Shown: piece by piece, positions 57,559-64,000 of the stretch
Numbering within the stretch: the first letter of the stretch is position 1
Layout of the letters: each line of letters begins with the position of its first letter
From: Cherax quadricarinatus
Taxonomy: Eukaryota > Arthropoda > Malacostraca > Decapoda > Parastacidae
Direction of reading: 5' to 3'
Assembly (NCBI RefSeq): GCF_038502225.1
Contig: NC_091307.1
Location: 27,905,078 to 27,969,077 of the forward strand
DNA length: 64,000 nucleotides
Made by a program: the position numbers and the translations under genes
Notes under the pieces: generated by a model
Seen by the model: only the letters and a program-made list of their open reading frames with translations
Told to the model about the DNA's origin: nothing
Database searches by the model: none

Positions 57559-57965
57559 TTAAAGAAAATAAAGCAAAATAGGATGACGGAGGGTGTACCA
57601 ACAATAGTGGAGGGAAGGCAAGGCAGGGGTTGTCCTAGGAAACGTTAGAGACTTGGACACCCAACAGCCATGTGTGACTATGTTAGATAGGAGTGGAGGC
57701 AAGTGGTGTTTATGACTTGATGTGCTGTTGAAGTGTGAGCAATGTAACATTTATGAAGGGATTCAAGGAAACTAGTTAGCTGGACTTGAGTCCTGGAGGT
57801 GGGAAGTACATTCATTGCATGCATTCTGGAGGAGGAGTTGGGGATATTGCATTTTGGAGAGGCATCTAAACTGTAGTATCAGCACACTTCTGGCAAGATA
57901 GTGATGGTGAAAGTTTCTTTTTTGGGTCACCCTGTCTCAGTGGGAGATAGCTGGTGTTAAAAAAG
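57559..57965 (+). mobile_element. RTE-like LINE fragment, right piece
   Basis: Continuation after the PB-B element: aaagcaaaataggatgacgg, ggaaggcaaggcaggggttg, and the 3' UTR ending gggtcaccctgtctcagtgg with gagatagctgg. Heavily decayed. Confidence 0.75.
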
Positions 57966-58525
57966 ATGAGTTGACACTAATCGACAATCTTCTTGAGTCT
58001 GTTGGAACAGAGGTTTGGGTGTTTTATAAAGAACATTCAGTGACATCTGCTATGGAAGCAGCTAGACTTACTGACACATTTGAGGCCAACCATTCTGTCT
58101 GAGCGGTTTCTTAACCTTTCTTCCCAATAGCTCGGTACGGAGAGATCACATGTCACAAAACACAGTAATTGCTTTTTTCTTTCTTTCTTTCCAAGAATGG
58201 ACCATTAGAGTTATTGTTCTATTTTCTTATCTTGCTCCTTTGTTAGTTGTTTGAGGATGTGTGTGAGAGGGTGGCATTATTTGCTTCTCCATCTGCTCGA
58301 GATGTATTTACTCGTAATTACCACTACTACCACCAGTGTTAGTATTTGTTACTACACTACTACCATTATTACTGCAATAGGAATTCACAATTTTTTAGTT
58401 TGACCCCCTAGGTGTTGAATGTTTCCTCAAATACTGTAATATGATAATATAAACACTTAACAAAGCAAATTTTTGTAGCCATGACATATTTTTAAAAGGT
58501 TATTTTCTCTTCCAATTATCTTCAG
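57966..58525. other. Last LACTB2 intron segment
   Basis: A 45-codon open stretch at 57962-58101 reads LTLIDNLLESVGTEVWVFYK then MEAARLTDTFEANHSV and stops; I do not recognise it. The rest is AT-rich intron up to the terminal exon. Confidence 0.35.
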
Positions 58526-58657
58526 GATACTCCTGAGCACCTACACCTAGCAGCAGAAAATAATGTGAACCATCATTTGCAGAAACTTTTCAAGGATGGT
58601 GTGATTTACAATCAAGGAAACAAGTGGTGCCTAACTAGCAGGAGAAATCATTTGTAA
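58526..58657 (+). CDS. LACTB2: LACTB2 terminal coding exon
   Basis: Last coding exon: acceptor attatcttcag/ga, 43 codons plus TAA. It reads DTPEHLHLAAENNVNHHLQK, then LFKDGVIYNQGNKWCL and a short basic end. This matches the vertebrate LACTB2 tail ([20 protein letters not shown] and following). Entry is phase 0, in agreement with the previous donor. The five exons total 742 bp with no internal stop, so the gene looks intact within the window. The stop codon overlaps an AATAAA (58656-58661). Confidence 0.92.
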   Translation, partial: DTPEHLHLAAENNVNHHLQKLFKDGVIYNQGNKWCLTSRRNHL

Positions 58658-58661
58658 TAAA
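58656..58661 (+). promoter_or_regulatory. Possible polyadenylation signal overlapping the LACTB2 stop
   Basis: AATAAA begins within the TAA stop codon of LACTB2. If used, the 3' UTR would be only about 20-30 bases. A downstream signal is equally possible; position alone does not decide. Confidence 0.3.
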
Positions 58662-59405
58662 AACATTTAAATATTAGTCAATTTAGAAATTGTTCAGTGT
58701 GCTTATTATATTCTATCTTTCAACAACAAAGTAAACCCTTAATATAATGGACTCTTATGCATACAGTACTATATTTGTTTTACAGTAGAATATTTCAATG
58801 CTTTTTTTTTTTCATCCAAACCCAAGTGGGTTTGGATGAAAAAAACATGCTGGGCATAGTTCTGTATTCCAAATCTTGAGATCTTGCATTAACAAAATCT
58901 TCATGTCATCAGAGTCCCAAGGTTTCTGGCTGTAGACTATCTTGATTATACCCTACATAATCACATGAGGTTATGTCAGACCCTAGAGATAAGTATTGGC
59001 ACCTAGACAAAGCTAGACAGCACCATGCTTATAAGTTGTATCTGGGTTCAGACCTGTGCACTTTGATGGAAAGTGCACAGGTTCGAATACTGCTGTGGAC
59101 CGAGAGAGAATGTTTGTAAATAATTTTGTGAATTGTTTGTTAAGCATTCCAAAGTCTCTTTTGAAGTTCACTGCATGTGGCAGGATTTGATGAAATAACT
59201 TATCACAAGCCTGATGCTATGGGGTGTGTTTTCCACCATCTAGCTTCAGCTAGGCACCTGTACTTATAACTGGGGTCTGGCTGTGTGGATCAAGTATTGT
59301 GTATTTTGATGCAGTGTGTGTAGGTTCAGATTCTGCTATGACCTAGAGATGTATGTATGTATGTATGTATGTGTGCCTGCCTCAGTGGGAGACTGCCAGA
59401 GATTT
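58658..59405. other. 3' flank of LACTB2, no gene seen
   Basis: A perfect small hairpin (tttcatccaaaccca / tgggtttggatgaaa) lies near 58805-58846 and an (atgt)n run at 59348-59372. No ORF. Confidence 0.45.
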
Positions 59406-60056
59406 TTTTTTTTTTTAACAAGTCGGCCGTCTCCCACAGAGGCAGGGTGACCCAAAAAGAAAGAAAATCCCCAAAAAGAAAATACTTTCATCATTCAACT
59501 TTCACCTCACTCACACATAGTCACTGTTTTTGCAGAGGTGCTCAGAAATACAATAGTTTAGAAGCATATACGTATACATATGCATGTACATATATCCCTC
59601 CAAACTGCCAATATCCCAAACCCCTCCTTTAAAGTGCAGGCATTGTACTTCCCATTTCCAGAACTCAAGTCCGGCTATATAAAAATAACCGGTTTCCCTG
59701 AATCCCTTCACTAAACATTACCCTGCTCACGCCCTAACAGCTTGTCAGGTCCCAAAAACCATTCGTCTCCATTCACTCCTATCTAACACGCTCACGCACG
59801 CTTGCTGGAAGTCCGAGCCCCTTGCTCACAAAACTTCCTTTACCCCCTCCCTCCAACACTTTCAAGGATGACCCCTACCCCACCTTCCTTCCCCTAGAGA
59901 TTTATATGCTCTCCAAGTCATTCTTCTTTGATCCATTCTCTCTATGTGACCAAACCACCTCAATAATCCCTCTTCAGCCCTCTTGACCAATACCTTTAGT
60001 AACTCCACACCAATTAATTTCCACACTATGAATGCATATTTACACCACACACTGCC
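59406..60056 (-). mobile_element. RTE-like LINE 3' fragment
   Basis: Minus strand: VKRAEEGLLRWFGHIERMDQ and RRMTWRAYKSLGEGRWGRGH, then the C-terminus and the 3' UTR ending gggagacggccgacttgtta plus A run. Closest to LINE A (the variant with GACGGCCGAC). Confidence 0.85.
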
Positions 60057-60495
60057 CTGTAGGATTATACAGAACCTGTGGGGAGGATGTGGAAGGTATT
60101 CCAACTTAATTCAGGGAACTGGAGCACAGATCCAATTCCCTATTATTATTATTATAATCAAAAAGAAGCACTAAGCCACAAGGGCTATACAGTGCTGCAG
60201 GGTAGGGAAGGAAGCGAGGGTATCAGGCGGCAGAAGGGGGGAGGGATGAATAGTAGGCTACAGAAAATAGCGGGGCAGGGGATAGTGCGGGGGTAGAGGG
60301 TAGCAAGAGATGAAGGTAGAAAGGGCTGAAGGTATCATCATAGTTTGTGGAGTAAGTCAGTTATTGTCAAAAAGTGAATGAGAGAGTCTGGATGAAAGGT
60401 GGGTCCATCAGCGAGAAGGGAAGGTAAAGAGAGAGCAGCGGAGCAAAGACGACGTTGGAGGTAAATTCTGCGTGCTCGTTGATAAAGTGGGCAGT

Positions 60496-61053
60496 CTAAC
60501 AGAATGTGGCTGACCAATAAAGGAACCTGACAATTCTCACAGAGAGGAGCAGGGCGTCTCTCCATGAGATATCCATGAGCAAGACGAGTATGGCCAATGC
60601 AAAGGCGGGAGAGAGAGTCGTCTCCCAACCCCGACACTGGTGACAAGACGGCGGCCAGTAACCTATACTCGGTTTAATAGAACAAAGTTTGTTATTGAGC
60701 AGAGCAGACCAATGTTGTTGCCAATGGGTGTGAAGGTGGGTAGCTATTACAGCAAAATAGTCCGGAAATGGAACACCTCTATATGAAACTGGTAGGTCAT
60801 GTACTGCTGACCGCGCAGCAGTGTCTGCCTGTTCATTGCCCTGTACGTCAACATGACCAGGGACCCAACAAAAAACGATATCTTTATGCTTGGTCGAGAT
60901 ACGGCGTAGCCAAAGTTGGATACGGAGAACTAGGGGGTAAGGTGTATCAAATTTCTGTATAGCCTGTAGAGCACTAAGGGAGTCTGAGACAACCACAAAT
61001 GATGACACAGGCATAGATGCGATACGAATAAGTGCTGCAAGAATGGCATACAC
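60496..61053 (-). pseudogene. LINE RNase H domain
   Basis: VVSDSLSALQAIQKFDTPYP, IVFCWVPGHVDVQGNEQADT and AARSAVHDLPV carry the RNase H Asp-Ser and the HxxxxGNExAD motif. A frameshift near 60620 sends the last part into another frame (60646-60338, RLCIGHTRLAHGYLMERRPA; CENCQVPLLVSHILLDCPLY). RNase H in the ORF is typical of the I and related clades. Confidence 0.88.
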
Positions 61054-61307
61054 TTCAGCTGTAAAAATGCTAGCCGAAGATAGTAAATGCCCTCACACGA
61101 CGCTGTCCGGAAACACTGCTGTGAATCCGACGCCGTCAGAAGATTTAGAGCCATCTGTGTACACTGCAATGGCATGAGAATGAGAGTGGAAGTGGTCAAG
61201 AAAAAGAGCGGGAAGCCACCGTAGGCAGTTGGGCTTTCGAGCAAGGGAGTGAGAAAGAACAGACCTGAACAGCTGGAACTTCCCAGGGGGTAGGGAAAAG
61301 TGAGATG

Positions 61308-62084
61308 TTACATGAACATATAAAGGCGGTAACTGAAGGGAAGACGAGCGAATGTAGGCGAAGAGAGAAGGGATGGAGCAAACGGGCGGCGAACAAATAA
61401 AGAATGTCTACTAATATCAGTGACCATTCTATAAATGGAAGGATTGCGGAGATCGTGAGAGCGCACATAGTAGCGAAGGCAATGGGCATCATGGCGATCA
61501 GACAAGGATGGAACATTCGCTTCTGCATAGAGGCACTCAACAGGGGAAGAGCGAAAAGCACCAAGGCATAAATGTAATCCTTGGTGATGGATGGGGTTAA
61601 GGCTAGAGAGAGTAGCAGGAGAGGCCGCTGAATAGATCTGGTCACCATAATCGAGTTTCGATAAAATGAGGGCTGAATGTAGGCGAAGGAGAGTTCGACG
61701 ATCAGCTCCCCATGAAAGATGAGCAAGGGTTTTAAGAAGGTTCAGCCGGCTGTGACAAGTTGCCTTTAGAGAGGTAATGTGGGGTTTCCAGGATAACCTA
61801 CGGTCAAAGAGAAGGCCTAGAAACCTGACTGCATCACGTTCAGGGATACGAGAGGCATAGAGGTACAAAGGATGATTGGAGATGACAGAGCGTCTAGTGA
61901 AAGAAATTTGGTGAGTTTTGGTACTGGAAAACTTAAACCCATGCATGGTGGCCCAATTGGAAACATCATCGACCGCATGCTGGAGAGAAACTGTAATGAG
62001 GTGACAGTCAGCACCTGCACAAGCAATAGCAAAGTCATCTACATAGAGTGATGACCAAATATTGGATGGAAGAACAGAGGCCAA
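61308..62084 (-). pseudogene. LINE reverse transcriptase, catalytic and C-terminal part
   Basis: Starts just before SSLYVDDFAIACAGADCHLI with intact YVDD. It continues WATMHGFKFSSTKTHQISFT, AVRFLGLLFDRRLSWKPHIT, LILSKLDYGDQIYSAASPA and CLGAFRSSPVECLYAEANVP. The upstream RT frame (62669-62181) supplies motif A. About 259 codons with no stop. Confidence 0.88.
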
Positions 62085-62180
62085 ATCATTTATAGCAAGG
62101 AGAAAAAGTGTTGTGCTCGGAACACATCCCTGAGGGACACCTTCAGCTTAGACAAAGTCCGGGGAGAGCACATTATTGAC

Positions 62181-62669
62181 TCAAACACGAAAATGTCTGT
62201 CAGTTAAAAAGTTCTTAAGGAAAGATGGTAGATTGCCTCGGAGGCCTAAGGAGTGGGCTTGGGCCAAAATATTATACCTCCAAGTTGTGTCATATGCCTT
62301 CTCAAGGTCAAAAAATATGGCAATAACCGAGTGGTTATTCGCAAAGGCATTACGAACATATGTATCCAAACGTAGTAAGGGGTCTATGGTAGAACGGCCC
62401 TTACGAAAGCCATATTGACAAGTGGAGAGACTGTCTCTCTCTAAATACCACATTAAACGTCTATTTACCAGACGTTCTATCACTTTGCAAACTGCACTGG
62501 TAAGAGCGATGGGACGATAGTGGGAGGCTTCATGTCCCATAGTACCTGGTTTGCGGAAAGGGAGAACAATGGCAGATTTCCACAGCTGTGGAAGAACTCC
62601 ATATGACCAAATAAGATTGAAAAGACATAAGAGGACTGCAAGGGCTGACTGATGTAAATGTTTTAACAT
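62181..62669 (-). pseudogene. LINE reverse transcriptase, fingers and motif A
   Basis: LLCLFNLIWSYGVLPQLWKS, AIVLPFRKPGTMGHEASHYR, PIALTSAVCKVIERLVNRRL, FRKGRSTIDPLLRLDTYVRN and SVIAIFFDLEKAYDTTWRYN. A stop and shift just after HFRV separate it from motif B. Confidence 0.87.
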
Positions 62670-62774
62670 ACGAATATGAATGTCGTCGGGCCCAGCTGTC
62701 GATGATCGGCAAGCTGAGAGTGTTGCCTCCAGTTCCTGAAGTGTAAAAGGCGCATTATACTGTTCTTCTCTGAG

Positions 62775-62825
62775 CGCTGTATAATCCTACGGGTTTAGCG
62801 CTTCCCCCTTGATTATAATAATAAT
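62775..62825 (+). mobile_element. 51-bp micro-retroposon inside the I-clade LINE
   Basis: The insert cgctgtataatcctacgggt, ttagcgcttccccc, ttgattataataataat is flanked by gttcttctctgag at 62762-62774 and 62826-62838, a 13-bp target duplication. It equals the last bases of the LINE family it sits in, in the opposite orientation, and breaks the LINE ORF (reads FSSLREEHYYYNQGG on the minus strand). Confidence 0.9.
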
Positions 62826-64000
62826 GTTCTTCTCTGAGAGAAGAAAAGTCCAAGGGTGCTAACTCTCTGGCAGACTTTGAGGAAAGAAACGAGGGGCAGA
62901 GATGAAGCCCCAGAGAAATACGGACCAGATGATTGCCAATTTCAATGGCAACATCTAGAGGGTTTGCTATATCAACACCAGCAACCCGCAGAACAGGAGC
63001 CAGGTCAGGAGAATATTTACCACTCAGTTTCCATACTTTTTTCCAGACTGCACTCATAAAGGAAGCAAAGGTGATGGTGGAGATATAATCTCGCCAGCAA
63101 GTGTGTTCAGTGTCACGGATGACATGGCGAGTGATCGCACGCTTCTGCTTAAAATCAAGAAGTCTCTCAGTGGTTCTATTATACCGGTACCTGCCCCATC
63201 AGCGCGTTTCAAACGTACTGCACGAGCACAAGCAGGAGACCACCAAGGCACACATTTCTGAGAATGCCTGCCCGAGGTTTGGGGTATAGAATGAGAAGCT
63301 GCGGTTAAAACTGAGGACGAGAAGAGGTGTAAAAGCTCATCAATGGAGGACGAAGAAGGAACCTCACTAAAAACAGTTAGTTGTGAGTAAAGGTCCCAAT
63401 TTGCCTGATCAAATTGCCAGCGTGGGTTACGAAGAGGTGGTGAATATGAAGGGGAAGTAAGAATGATTGGAAAACGATCGCTGTCATGTAAATCCGGGAG
63501 AACAGACCAGGTGAAGTCTAGTGCAGTGAAGAGCAGACTGAGAGATCGATGCAAGAGAGAGTATGAGTATGAGGATCAAAATGGGTGTGAGTACCTGTAT
63601 TTAAAACATGGAGGGGTTGGGAAGCAAGGAAAGCCTCTAGCTGAATGCCACAGGAATCACAGTGAGACCCCCCCCCAGAGAAAATGATGGGCATTAAAAT
63701 CGCCAAGTAACAGAAGTGGTGGCGGTAATGATGAAACAAGAAATGCAATATCCTGAATAGATAATGCTCGAGGAGAGAGGTACAAAGAACAGTGTGTATA
63801 CCACCTATGCAGGTGGATATGGGCTGCTGTGTAATGCAGCGATGGTACGGAATATCAGTGCGTAGAAGAAGGGCACTTTTGTTAAAGGTCCCATTAGGAA
63901 AAGGATCCGAAGAACACAATAAATTATAGCCTGAGATGGGATAGATAACAGCAGAGTGTAATTTTGGTTCTTGTAAGCAAACACCAACAGGGGAAAATTG

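Larger units (their letters stand above)
60141..64000 (-). mobile_element. I-clade-like LINE with endonuclease, RT and RNase H, cut by the window edge
   Basis: Reads leftward from the edge. Endonuclease: SGYNLLCSSDPFPNGTFNKS, then a frameshifted GDFNAHH-like motif near 63690 and LDFTWSVLPDLHDSDRFPII. RT: SHYRPIALTSAVCKVIERLV, QYGFRKGRSTIDPLLRLDTY, VIAIFFDLEKAYDTTWRYNI (motif A), EGVPQGC-like motif B and WSSLYVDDFAIACAGADCHL (YVDD, motif C). RNase H: VVSDSLSALQAIQ and VFCWVPGHVDVQGNEQADTA. C-terminus: HILLDCPLYQRARR. The 3' UTR ends with gcactgtatagcccttgtgg, cttagtgcttc, tttttgattataat and a (TAA)n tail at 60141. Frameshifts and a 51-bp insert break it. Confidence 0.9.

Overview
The window is animal nuclear DNA, most likely from a decapod crustacean (crayfish, lobster or prawn type). 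That guess rests on recall of the interspersed repeats, many of which look like families abundant in decapod genomes; it was not checked by search. One host gene is recognisable: LACTB2, the metallo-beta-lactamase-fold endoribonuclease, on the + strand. Five coding exons (1912-2072, 42391-42511, 45883-46024, 51576-51761, 58526-58657) have GT/AG splice sites, join in one reading frame and run to a stop codon. They cover about the last 247 residues of a protein of about 288; the N-terminal exon or exons lie left of the window. The second exon is separated from the third by a 40.3 kb intron. Almost everything else is transposable-element sequence inside LACTB2 introns or 3' of the gene.

Layout. 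1-1911 (upstream intron): end of a TTAA-flanked piggyBac-like MITE and LINE fragments. 2073-42390 (giant intron): Tigger/pogo-type elements flanked by TA (two with long transposase ORFs, several MITEs), TTAA-flanked piggyBac-like MITEs of about 1.07 kb, RTE-like LINEs (one with a 904-codon ORF), CR1/Jockey-like LINEs, a probable solo LTR, and a head-to-head pair of Penelope-like elements inside a 23-bp satellite. 42512-45882: a Tigger that resembles the mammalian Tigger1 group plus a minisatellite-bearing MITE. 46025-51575: a Tigger whose transposase N-terminus has been invaded by an in-frame GCT repeat, plus MITEs and LINE tails. 51762-58525: nested piggyBac-like MITEs and RTE pieces. 58658-64000 (3' of the gene): an RTE fragment and a long I-clade-like LINE with RNase H, cut by the right edge.

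Insertions can be ordered in time because many lie inside others with clean target duplications. The best example is an RTE-like LINE (29779-36500) broken by a CR1-like LINE, a MITE, a solo LTR and a piggyBac-like MITE. None of the element ORFs is clearly intact. The least damaged are the Tigger transposase at 20234-22030 (one nonsense codon) and the RTE ORF at 26641-29355 (5'-truncated, two codons missing just before the catalytic FxDD box).

Most interesting observations: 51-54 bp insertions with 11-13 bp target duplications that match only the 3' hairpin and tail of the I-clade LINE; subterminal palindromes in the piggyBac-like MITEs whose core keeps the form GTA-N4-TAC while N4 changes between copies; the mammal-like Tigger; a 186-bp palindromic retroposon with a 15-bp target duplication and a hammerhead-like motif shared with the Penelope-like pair.
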